Source: Lepidurus packardi (taxonomy: Eukaryota; Arthropoda; Branchiopoda; Notostraca; Triopsidae). From it: DNA of 64,000 nucleotides. Each line of letters starts with the position of its first letter. Position 1 is the stretch's first letter. The notes beneath the pieces were generated by a model. That model was not told where the DNA came from, ran no database searches, and saw only the letters and a list, made by a program, of their open reading frames with translations. Of the stretch, positions 22,330-32,560 are shown piece after piece. Position numbers and translations under genes: made by a program. The stretch lies in NCBI GenBank assembly GCA_023053545.1, contig JAKZAN010000004.1:2666001-2730000 (forward strand), given 5' to 3'.

Positions 22330-23608
22330 TTAGTCTGTTCCAAAATATTTTTGACCAAAATGATTCGGCGCAATGTGGTGAAGTTCCGAGGTCAAAATTT
22401 TCATCTATACAAAGAAAAGGAAAAGAGAAGAAAATAAAATAAATAAAAAATATTCAATTAGTAATTTCTTTTCCACAATGTAGGATATAGCGTACCTGAG
22501 GAAAAGCAGAGACAATCGTTTGCGTTGCCTGGGGCGTGCAGAAAAGGTTGATAAGAATGATATTTTCTTCGGGCACACTGTGTTCTTTTAGTACACTCAC
22601 AGCTTTAATGACAGTATTCCCCGTACCTAAAATGTTAACGTTTTAAATTGAATGAAACAAACAAAAGAAAAAGTTAAATAAGCCAGCTAAATACACACGA
22701 TTAATACTAAGAAAAAAATACAAGAAGCTTTTGATATAGAAAAACGTACTCATGATCGGGTACATCAACAAAACCTTTCGGTTAGCGATATCTTCAGGGA
22801 ATTTAGCATAGACTACTCGAGCTTCATGTGTATCATGGTCCGAATCTATCAAGATCTTCCCTATTCTTATTGAGCGACAGCAGTCCCGTAATCCCTAAGT
22901 TACAATAATGAATTAGTGTCGTTTTTGAGAAAACTGAAATAAAGGCTACCTGTTCCATGGCTTCACCCGATCTTACAATGCTCACACCACAATTTCCTTT
23001 CTGGTACTGCAAGCCTTCATAGCTGCAACCCGTAGGCGTGGTCACGGTGGTTTGTGTGTAGGGCAATTGATTTAGCCCTTCTTCAATTACTAACCGTATC
23101 TGAAGAAGAGACAAATCTGACACAAAAAGAAAAGAAAAACGCTTCATTTTGCTTAAGACTAAACTAATTAACTGGCTAGGCTTTTAAGGGGCTTAAAGGA
23201 TAAGCCGATTAAGATAAGCCATATATAGTGACGTAAATAAATTAAGTGAGTATAACTAAATATTTAAAAGCTAATTTAAAAAAAAAAACTTACTAGTCTA
23301 TCGGCGTAGAATTTGAAGTCGCTTCGGGAAGTATTCCTGGAATCAAGCAAACGTAACATTTCTTTCTTATGCAATATCACTAATCTCTACACATATTAAA
23401 CAATAAATTGCAATAATAAATTAACTCACTGCAAACATAAATACGACGAAGCTAAAGTTAAACATGATAAACAGATATAAAATATTCATATAAAAAGATA
23501 AGAAGAAATTCACCTGTCTCTGATTATGGTCTGAAGCTCCTTTAGCTGTAAATCAGCAGAAAGCACTTTAAAATTACCTCCAAATTCAGTAACTGGTTTA
23601 GGTACCAT
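22330..23608 (-). CDS. UPRT: Uracil phosphoribosyltransferase homologue (UPRT)
   Basis: Six minus-strand exons (23514-23608, 23294-23336, 22950-23099, 22750-22894, 22496-22626, 22330-22404) give a continuous 212-residue frame. It follows animal UPRT from end to end: LKELQTIIRDR, FYADRLIRLVIEEGLNQLPY, TTPTGCSYEG, GNCGVSIVRSGEAMEQ, KVLLMYPIMSTGNTVIKAV and the C-terminus FGQKYFGTD. The family makes UMP from uracil and PRPP in the pyrimidine salvage pathway, although animal members may lack activity. GEAME and STGNT lie in the phosphoribosyl-binding region. The 4.9-kb transposon begins about 40 bp upstream of this start codon, so its promoter is displaced or supplied by the element. Confidence 0.88.
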
Positions 23609-23641
23609 TTTTTCCTAATTAAACCACAATTTGTTTAAGCT

Positions 23642-23647
23642 AATACT
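23642..23647. repeat. Left target-site duplication of the TIR element
   Basis: AATACT abuts the left terminus. Because CAATACTGAACTTGGG also occurs inside the element's array, a chance or element-derived origin of this hexamer is possible. Confidence 0.55.
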
Positions 23648-23755
23648 GTTGCGACCCAAGTTCGATATCTGCCCGAGTTCGAGCTCGGGCAGCCCAAGTT
23701 CGTACTTGGGTAGACACTGAACTTGGGACGCGAGGCATCTGCCCAAGTTCGATGC
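23648..23755. repeat. Left palindrome-rich terminus of the TIR element
   Basis: After the 14-bp terminal repeat come CTGCCCGAGTTCGAGCTCGGGCAG (near-perfect palindrome, one mismatched pair) and CCCAAGTTCGTACTTGGG. AACTTGGG/CCCAAGTT modules continue to about 23752. The right end (28440-28506) has the matching ACCCGAGTTCGAACTCGGGT design. Confidence 0.75.
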
Positions 23756-24489
23756 TTAAAAGTATGAACTTTATATTTGACGTGAACATTTTGCAGAGGC
23801 GTGCCATTTTCCAAAAGAAGGGTGTAGCTTTGGATGTGACTTTATCTACTTGCAAACATGATCCGTTGGAGTCGCTGTTAATTGTATTTTCTCTCCGGTA
23901 TAAAGCTTATTAAAATTGTTATTCTTTCTTTATTCAATCCGTGAACAAAAATATAAACAAATGGTATCTCTTTTAACGGAAAAGATTTAGTGAACTTATT
24001 TATTAAATAAATTTAGATTTAGTGAATTTATTAAGTTACTTAACTTAGACAGACACAGATTCATTTTAAATGTATTTTGTATTTATATATTTCATAGAAA
24101 TCGAAGGATGCTTAAAACTTCTCATTCGACATCCAAACATAGACCTTCGTTGTGTCAAATCTCCTACTTTCTATTCAAGTTTGTACTTGTGAATGTAACC
24201 CTTTCTTAGTGATTACACCGTTGCGTTTCATGTATTGTTCATGCAGTTAAAATAGTGAATAAAGTGTTAATAAACTTTTTTGTTGTTAAGAAAAGGAGAC
24301 CGCGTTGCTCGGTCTCTTTGTATTCGCGTATTAAATAAAATCGATACATCTGATAGAATAATAAACTTGATGAAATTAATTAACTGGTTTCTTTTTGTTC
24401 TGAAAATGCGATGGAAAAAGTGCTCTCTCTACATAATACTGAACTTGAGCTACCCAGCATAAGTTCGAACTATTGGGTAAACATATAGC

Positions 24490-24860
24490 TCAAGAATTCC
24501 CCATAAGCGTCATGTTTTGAGAGAGTTTTTATAAGATTTAATAGCACACTTAACCTGTTGACATAATAAATTAAGTGGTTTATCTTTGTGCTGTGAACAT
24601 GCTATGAGAAGGGGCTTTTTCTACACAATACCGAACTCGGGCTCCCAAAAGTTAGAACTCTATCGGTAATAGCCCTATATTGTTCAAGAATTGAGACAAT
24701 ATTGTAAAATTTGATTGAATAAAAATCTTGCTTATGATTTTAAAAAGTTTGAGAGACCTTTCGTAAAATTGTATAAAATAATAAGCTTATTGATGTAATA
24801 AATTAAGTGGTTTATCTTTTTGTCGTGAACTAGCTGTGAATAGTCCTTTCTCTACGCAAT
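24490..24860. repeat. Left arm of a 371-bp internal inverted repeat
   Basis: This stretch (starting CTCAAGAATTCCCC, ending CTTTCTCTACGCAAT) recurs as its reverse complement at 25782-26152, with small differences. The two arms enclose the tandem array, so the region could fold into a very long hairpin. Confidence 0.75.
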
Positions 24861-25757
24861 ACTGAACTTGGGCTCCCCAAGTTCAAGAAATCCCCATAAA
24901 CGTCCTATTTTGAGAGAGTTTTTATAAGATTTAATAGCACACTTAACCTGTTGATGTAATAAATTAAGTGGTTTATCTTTTTGTCGTGAACTAGCTGTGA
25001 ATAGTCCTTTCTCTACGCAATACTGAACTTGGGCTCCCCAAGTTCGAACTCGGGTAACCCGAGTTCGAACTCGGGGAGCCCAAGTTCAAGAAATCCCCAT
25101 AAACGTCCTATTTTGAGAGAGTTTTTATAAGATTTAATAGCACACTTAACCTGTTGATGTAATAAATTAAGTGGTTTATCTTTTTGTCGTGAACTAGCTG
25201 TGAATAGTCCTTTCTCTACGCAATACTGAACTTGGGCTCCCCAAGTTCGAACTCGGGTAACCCGAGTTCGAACTCGGGGAGCCCAAGTTCAAGAAATCCC
25301 CATAAACGTCCTATTTTGAGAGAGTTTTTATAAGATTTAATAGCACACTTAACCTGTTGATGTAATAAATTAAGTGGTTTATCTTTTTGTCGTGAACTAG
25401 CTGTGAATAGTCCTTTCTCTACGCAATACTGAACTTGGGCTCCCCAAGTTCGAACTCGGGTAACCCGAGTTCGAACTCGGGGAGCCCAAGTTCAAGAAAT
25501 CCCCATAAACGTCCTATTTTGAGAGAGTTTTTATAAGATTTAATAGCACACTTAACCTGTTGATGTAATAAACTAAGTGGTTTATCTTTTTGTCGTGAAC
25601 TAGCTGTGAATAGTCCTTTCTCTACGCAAAACTGAACTTGGGCTCCCCAAGTTCGAACTCGGGTAACCCGAGTTCGAACTCGGGGAGCCCAAGTTCAAGA
25701 AATCCCCATAAGCGTCCTATTTTGAGAGAGTTTTTGTAAGATTTAATAGCACACTTA
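24861..25757 (+). repeat. Tandem array, 203-bp unit with a 42-bp palindromic module
   Basis: The marker ACTGAACTTGGGCTCC occurs at 24861, 25022, 25225, 25428 and 25631, spacings of 161, 203, 203 and 203 bp. The first unit lacks exactly the 42 bp (GAACTCGGGTAACCCGAG, then TTCGAACTCGGGGAGC and CCAAGTTC) that turn a simple 9-bp-arm hairpin into a multi-palindrome. Units are nearly identical, indicating recent homogenisation. Confidence 0.85.
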
Positions 25758-25781
25758 TAGTATTGTATTGTATTGCGTAGT

Positions 25782-26152
25782 ATTGCGTAGAGAAAGGACT
25801 ATTCACAGCTAGTTCACGACAAAAAGATAAACCACTTAATTTATTACATCAATAAGCTTATTATTTTATACAATTTTACGAAAGGTCTCTCAAACTTTTT
25901 AAAATCATAAGCAAGATTTTTATTCAATCAAATTTTACAATATTGTCTCAATTCTTGAACAATATAGGGCTATTACCGATAGAGTTCTAACTTTTGGGAA
26001 CCCGAGTTCGGTATTGTGTAGAAAAAGCCCCTTCTCATAGTATGTTCACAGCACAAAGATAAACCACTTAATTTATTACATCAACAGGTTAAGTATGCTA
26101 TTAAATCTTATAAAAACTCTCTCAAAATAGGACGCTTATGGGGATTTCTTGA
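25782..26152. repeat. Right arm of the 371-bp internal inverted repeat
   Basis: Reverse complement of 24490-24860 with scattered substitutions. It is followed at 26152-26213 by another cluster of TTCGAACTCGGG palindromes just before the envelope relic. Confidence 0.75.
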
Positions 26153-26229
26153 ACTTGGGCTCCCCGAGTTCGAACTCGGGTTACCCGAGTTCGAACTTGG
26201 GGAACCTAAGTTCGGTATTGTGTAGAAAA

Positions 26230-27959
26230 AGCCCTTTCTCTGCGCACAACAACAGAACGCAAATCAAACATCTGACCTTCACAGACAGTCGCCAACGTAG
26301 CATAGAGAAACTCGACACCGCAATGCTAAAATTCATCAAAGAAATGCAAACAAAACGAAACGACGAAAATAGACAAATCAAAATTGAACTGGACGCCATT
26401 AACAGTACCTTGAGACACCTAACATTGAGATACCTAAGAGACACTAATGAAGGCCATTTCATACGAAGATTCAACCCCCAACTTAATTCCGAGGAAAAAA
26501 CGGGGAATCCTTAACGGTGGAGGTGAAGTCTTGCGCTGGCTTTTTGGCACCCTTAGCAGCAAAGATCTAGAAGACATTAACCGAAAATTCAGCAGGATAA
26601 CAAAGGACAATATAATGCTGTATCATTTAGAAGAACAACAGGCTACATTACTAAACGGCACGTACCTGCAGGTCCGGAAAAATGTGGACGCTATTTCAAA
26701 AATTACGAAAGCAGTGAGTAGCCTTGCCAGTAGTGTTGAAGACCTCGAAGCTGTGATTTCAGAATTTGGAGATTTTTATGCGTTTACGTGGAATTTTGCT
26801 CGAAAATTGGACAACGCTTATCATACCCTTGGTACCATTATACTTTGGTTACACCAAAACGTTAATAACATGAACACGGGCTTGTCAACAATAGCGTCAG
26901 GACGACTTTCACCAAACATAATTCCTCCAACAGAGCTATGGCAAATTCTTCAAGAAGTAAGCCGCTACCTATCCCGCAAAATCTTCGTGGACATACCACT
27001 ACAAGATTTAAGTACTACACTTGATCTATATCAACTAATAGCTCTACCGACTTTTTTACCTGGAGGGAATTTCTCAGTTGACACAATACGATTATCTCGG
27101 CTTAACAAGCGACAGACAGTCGTATGTTGAATTTACTTCCTCAGAATTGGCAGAAACTTGTACAACAGGATCAGCGAAGATTTGCTCCACCAGTAAAGCC
27201 CTCACGCGTGGCATCCATGGGCGCTCTTGCTTGTATGCTGCGTTCTTTAATGATACTGTCTTGATTGCGGAATTGTGCAAAAAGACAGTCCGAATAGACG
27301 GCAGGCCATGGTGTCATTACCTTGGGAAAAACAAATGGATCTATTCAATACCTCAACCACTGCAACTTACAATATCTTGCCCAGAAGAACGACGTCCAGA
27401 AGCCTACAGCAAGAGTTCCAGTGTCCAGCTAAATGATGTGGGCATCTTAGAACTACCGGATGGCTGCTCAGCTCACTCCGGGTGGTGGACCTTTCCGGCA
27501 AACTTGGAAAAACTTAATAATTATACAATCCACACCAGCACTATAGACGTAAAAAATATCTTTTCCGATTTAGATTTTAACTTACCATATCCTGTTGTGC
27601 AACTCCCAAAACCAAATCATCAATGATTAACGCAAATTACCAAAGACATTTCGGAAGACCTACAGAAAAAAAGTACATTAGACCCAAATTGGGAAATCAG
27701 ATACAAGTTGTTCGAAAAAGCAGTTCGAGATTCAAAACCTATTTTTAATAATCTGAGTGACGAAATTTCGTATGTCTGTCTGACCCAAAGCTTCTTGACC
27801 CAATTTTTACTATACTGTTGGGCTGTTGTGATTACTGCCGCCACAATATTTGCCCTCCCTGCCATCATCTATATGTTTTTGAGGCTTAGATGGCTGACAA
27901 GAAAACAAATTGAACTACGTCGTCTCTGGCAAACCTTACTTGATGTTGATGATAAATAA
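26230..27959 (+). pseudogene. Broken F-type (baculovirus F / errantivirus Env-like) envelope gene
   Basis: The region shows the layout of a class I-like F fusion protein in three reading frames. First is an N-terminal helical piece (about 26230-26514). Then comes a basic furin-type cleavage motif (RKKR near residue 20 of the frame opening at 26447) followed by a Gly-rich fusion-peptide-like segment and a long helical ectodomain. Next is a Cys-rich C-terminal ectodomain (27078-27626). Last is a hydrophobic membrane anchor with a basic tail (about 27790-27905). Two frame changes (near 26450-26510 and 27080-27130) and one in-frame stop (27624-27626) interrupt it, unless unrecognised introns are involved. 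Such genes occur in baculoviruses, Gypsy-group errantiviruses and some Mavericks. No pol gene accompanies it. Confidence 0.7.
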
Positions 27960-28506
27960 GTAGGGTATAGTGAATTATAAATTCCAACTTGTAATTCAAT
28001 ATTATTATTATAATAACCATACCTGGATATCCAACTTCTGCATGCTATACGTTTGAGCTACTGTTATTATATGAGTGAACATTAGTTACCAAGAAACTTT
28101 TCAAGTACTGTACCCCAAAAACAATAATAAAAATAATGATACATATAAATTGAGGAGTGACAAGCACAACTCTACTCTTTAGTGATGAAAGTCGACACAA
28201 GTGGCGTAAACTGCAGTTCTAAGTAGCCCCTCCTACATGCAACGCCTCCAAGTAAAGTAGTCTACACTCCACTGTAAACAAAACTTGTCATGTAAACTTC
28301 GAAGATAAATATTTAAATAAGTTGTGAAATTACTGCCAAGGTAATAATGCCAAATTAAAGATAACTAAAGCAATAAACTGTATTGTTAATTTCACTTTCA
28401 AAAACTGTGTAGGTGTGGAGAACTTTAGTGTCAAATATTGCTACCCGAGTTCGAACTTGGGTTACCCGAGTTCGAACTCGGGTAGAGGCTCTACTTGGGT
28501 CGCAAC

Positions 28507-28512
28507 AATACT
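28507..28512. repeat. Right target-site duplication of the TIR element
   Basis: AATACT abuts the right terminus in the same orientation as the left copy. Confidence 0.55.
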
Positions 28513-28950
28513 AAAGGACTGCACGAACAGTCAACAAATGAAGCATGGGCGATGCTGCGTTGCCAAATTACAATAAACTTCTATATTATTTACATTTCCC
28601 TATTAAATAAACGTCATATATGTTAAATTCTTCTTTTTACTATTTCTTCTAATTTTCCAGTTATAAGTCTTCGATTTCCATCAGTCCATCGTTCATGTCT
28701 CGTCTCATTTCTTTTATTATATATTTTCAGCTAACAAGTATTTATTCAAATTAATAATTATATCAGCACATATATTTAAAAACATATTTTTTTTGCTAAA
28801 ATTAGTTAAATTTCTGCGAAAACTTAGGAAACAGTTAAATAAGTAAATAAAGACAAAACAAGCTCGCTTAGATACTTAAAACGAAACAAAGTTTTGATCT
28901 TCTAACGAATGTATTAAACCCCATATAATCAATCCTATAAAGCACTAAAT
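28513..28950. other. Intergenic AT-rich DNA downstream of the TIR element
   Basis: Nothing recognised; it forms the 3' flank of the minus-strand ABCB7 gene. Confidence 0.4.
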
Positions 28951-28953
28951 TTC

Positions 28954-31900
28954 TCACTGCATCTCGGGGTGTTGCGCTCTCCACAACTTACTATATAAAC
29001 TATTGTCAGTACGCAAAAGCTCAGCATGCGTCCCACTTTCGGCCAGTTTCCCATTTTCCAGAACAAAGATTGTATCCGCTTGTACTACCGTCGACAAACG
29101 ATGTGCAATCGAAATAGAAGTTCGTCCCTTTGCGGCTAAACGCAGCGCTTCCATAATGTTCTAGACAAAACGAAACAAAAATATAAAAAATAACAAACTT
29201 GGCGAAAAGTCTTTTCGAAACGAACATTTTCTGTTATAGAATCCAAAGAAGACGTTGCTTCATCGAATATTAAAATTGGCGCGTCTTTAAGTATCGCTCT
29301 TGCAATAGCCACTCTTTGCTTTTCGCCTCCAGACAACTTTAAACCCCGTTCACCAACCTAAAGAGCACAAAAACTCGTGATCAAGATCATATAACAGAGC
29401 AATAAGGCAGAAAACTGACCGGAGTTTCGTAACCTTTGGGCCAGGACCGAATACTATCATCCAATCCTGCCATTTTGGCTGCAGCGAAGACTTCTTCCGT
29501 CGTCTTTTGCATGCTTCCGTAGGCCAGATTGTAATAGATGGTGTTGTTGAACAAAGTCGTGTCCTATAAAGAACGCTATTAAGAAAATTACACAAAAACG
29601 GCACAAGCTACCTGTGGAACAACGGAGATGTGTTGTCTGACACTATCAATGTCCAAACTCCTTACGTCACGTCCTCCGACGCTTACACTCCCATTGTCTG
29701 GGTCAAAGAAGCGATATAACAAGCGAACAATAGTGGACTTCCTAAAACAAAAGCAAATAAACAATAAATTTATTAAAGCTACTACAAATGAAAGTTTATA
29801 ATTTTTACCCTGAGCCAGATCCGCCAACAATGGCAACATTTTTACCCGCTGGGACTTGTAAGGACAAGCCATCCAAGATGTACTTGCCCTGAGTGTACTG
29901 GAACCGAACGTTATGAAAATCTATAATGGCTTGGTCTGGAGGAATTTGCAATCGCGGCTTTTCTTCCCCGTTCTGGAACAAACAAAAGAAAAGAAAAAAG
30001 TCAACTTAACTCAACCTGCTATCAAAAATAACTTTACGAGTTAAGTTAAATAGAGCAAATCAACCTAAACCAATCGAACAAAAAAATCTTTATCAGTACT
30101 TTGAAAGAAATCCAACTGAAGTAAAAGGTTTCAGATTCACCTTCGCTTCCACGCAAATCAAAATGAAAATTCCAAATTAAACTTTCTTATTTAGTTTTCA
30201 TTATTTAGTGATAAACCCCTATTCGAAACTATACTTTCCCTTTTAATTGAATCCCATTTCCCTTATCTAGAACCCCTTTTTTTCCAAAAATTTCGGGCGT
30301 GTAGGCTTGAAAGCCTGTTGCCTATAACTTGTTTATTTGTCAATCATTTACATGATTTAATCTTAGATTTAATTAATAAACCCTCGTATTTTAAGCGTAT
30401 AATACAACTGTGATTGCGAATCATTGCGATAAAAAAAATTAAAGCACCTAAGGGAATTTCAAATGAGAAATTGTACTTGTATAGATGACTTGACGTTCAT
30501 GAGTCCGAACATGGCTTGCATATCGATCAACGATTGCCGCACTTCTCGATACACTGAGCCCAGGAAGTTCAACGGAAGGGACAGTTGAAACAATAGTCCA
30601 TTGACCATAACGAGATCACCCACAGTCATCTCCCCTAATGAGCAATCACAGTTTAACGTAAATCATTTGTGTTTAACAAAATTTCTCATTTACCTTTCAC
30701 GACTTGGTTAACGGCCAATAACATGGCACCGGTTATGGCTACGCTAAAGATGGCTTGCTGACCAAAGTTCAACAATGCTAAGCTCGTACTCGTCTTCAAT
30801 GCAGCGCCTTCATACCTTTGCAAGACTTTGCTGTACTGTTCAGCTTCATACTTTTCCGTGTTGAAATACTAAAAAGTAAAGAAATCAATCAATACAAATT
30901 TAAATAAGAGAAAATTCGCGAAATTAAGGAAAATAATTGAAAACACTTGAAATCAAATTCTCACCAAAAAAAAGCTAAACTCACTTTAACAGTTTCATAG
31001 TTGATGAGCGAATCAATCGCCTTGTTTCCAGCTTCGTTTTCGGCTTTATTCATATCTATACGGAATCTGGTTCTCCACTGTGTAACAGCCAAAGTGTACG
31101 CGGTATAAACTCCTACACAGCCCAACGTAGTGACTACAAATTCCCCACCAAAGCGATAACCCTAGAATAGTATTTCTATTAACAGAATTCACGCAACAAG
31201 CAACAATGAAATATTTGAAAACTTACCAAAATTGCACTCACTAACGATACTTCAAAAATCGTAGGAACAACGTTGAATACCAAGGCAGTTAAGATGAAAT
31301 TAATGCCTCGACTACCCCTATCAATGGCCTAAAGAAATGAGCAAAAAAATCACACGTTTATTACTGCCTGGAAACATAGTTAATTACTGCACTGAAGCAG
31401 TTACTAAATGACTACACAGAAAAAAATTACCGAAATATTGCAGAAACGAAGTAAATGGAACAATGCATATACAAAACAGATTTATCACATAGAGGCCTTA
31501 TAAATGAATTATTGAGAAAAGCGTAATAGCTAAATTACTGCATAAACAAAACTGCTATGTTACCGGATGTAAGCAGAATTACGGAATTAGTATAGTGAAG
31601 TACGATTACGGGACTTTTGTGTACAAACAGAAACACTGGTTACTGCAGAGAAGCAGAATTGTTTATTAATCCACATAAGGTGAATTACTGATGTATGACT
31701 GAATATTACACTACTAATGTATTTCATTACTGAGTCTTACTTTTGACAGCGCTCCAGTTTGGCGGTTTAAATGGAACGCTAAATCTAGATTATGCAAATG
31801 CATAAAGACATCCGTAGCAATCTTTCGTATTGAATGCTGCGCTACTTTCGCAAAAACTGCGCTGCGCAACTCATTAAAACCGGAAGCTCCCAACCGAGCC

Positions 31901-32401
31901 GCTCCATCTAAATGAAACATAGAATCATTAAAAAATAATAATTTAAAATAAATAATAATATCAATTTCAAGTCTTACAGCCAAGTACTAACGCCGCACTC
32001 GTGGTCGCCACAGTACTCACAGGATCCGCTACACTCAAAACATTTCCCGCGTTCGCATTTAGGAAATCTACGGTGTATTTGAAGAAGAACGGCACGGTTA
32101 CGTTGAGAATTTTGGAGCCTGCCAACAAGCCCACCGCTAAAGCCACGCGCTTTTTTACAGCGGTATTATCTTCCGGCCAGATGTACTTCCATAAGGCTCC
32201 GAGTACTTGATAGGTTGTCACATTCCGCGCAGTTTGAGGCAACCCTACGGAATCCTTCGTCTGACAAGGCGAACCTGGATGGAAATAACGTAATCCGAGG
32301 TACCACGGATTGACTGGATTCTGCAGAAGATTGCCCACACGAGTCCAATTATGATGCTGGGAAACTGAGGCTGTTGGCCAATTGCTTACAGAGAGGCATT
32401 G
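28954..32401 (-). CDS. ABCB7: ABCB7-type mitochondrial iron-sulfur ABC transporter (5' end unresolved)
   Basis: At least eleven minus-strand exons chain together: 31978-32401, 31741-31907, 31227-31328, 30985-31161, 30694-30868, 30477-30634, 29819-29972, 29612-29741, 29420-29563, 29226-29357, 28954-29160. The product is a half-transporter close to ABCB7/Atm1. Diagnostic segments are [58 protein letters not shown], Walker A GSGSGKST (split by an intron), ABC signature [15 protein letters not shown], Walker [14 protein letters not shown] and H-loop AHRLSTV. It exports a glutathione-linked sulfur species from the mitochondrial matrix for cytosolic Fe-S assembly. The first exon listed has no in-frame Met; the exon carrying the start and presequence was not found. 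Confidence 0.87.
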
Positions 32402-32560
32402 CTGCAACAAAATATTCAATTTATTATTCCAACTTATCCAATTTGTCTTTTGTGTCAAAATGTTTTCAGACAAACATGTACATGTTTCTTTTATTAATAA
32501 ACTCTGTAAGAATTAGAACAATAACGCTGTAATTCCAGAAAGTCACAACAAATACAATTC

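Larger units (their letters stand above)
23648..28506. mobile_element. 4.86-kb terminal-inverted-repeat element carrying an envelope relic
   Basis: The left end GTTGCGACCCAAGT (23648-23661) is perfectly inverted at the right end ACTTGGGTCGCAAC (28493-28506). Both ends continue into clusters of CCCRAGTTCGAAYTYGGG palindromes. AATACT directly flanks both sides (23642-23647, 28507-28512), a probable 6-bp target duplication. Inside are an inverted pair of 371-bp arms, a 203-bp tandem array and a broken F-type envelope gene. I see no transposase, integrase, polymerase or capsid gene, so it is non-autonomous. A 6-bp duplication fits few superfamilies (Maverick/Polinton and Dada among them), but the terminal bases are not those usual for Polintons. 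Classification is open. Confidence 0.72.

Noticed and set aside
24293-24322. Hairpin GAGACCG/CGGTCTC resembling a bacterial terminator
   Set aside because: This is eukaryotic DNA inside a transposon; a 7-bp stem without further context is not evidence of a terminator.
24861-25757. Possible CRISPR-like array (regular palindromic repeats)
   Set aside because: Units are 203 bp and nearly identical throughout, without unique spacers, and they lie inside an animal transposable element.
23648-28506. LTR retrotransposon interpretation of the envelope-bearing element
   Set aside because: The ends are inverted rather than direct repeats, and no gag, protease, reverse transcriptase, primer-binding site or polypurine tract is visible.
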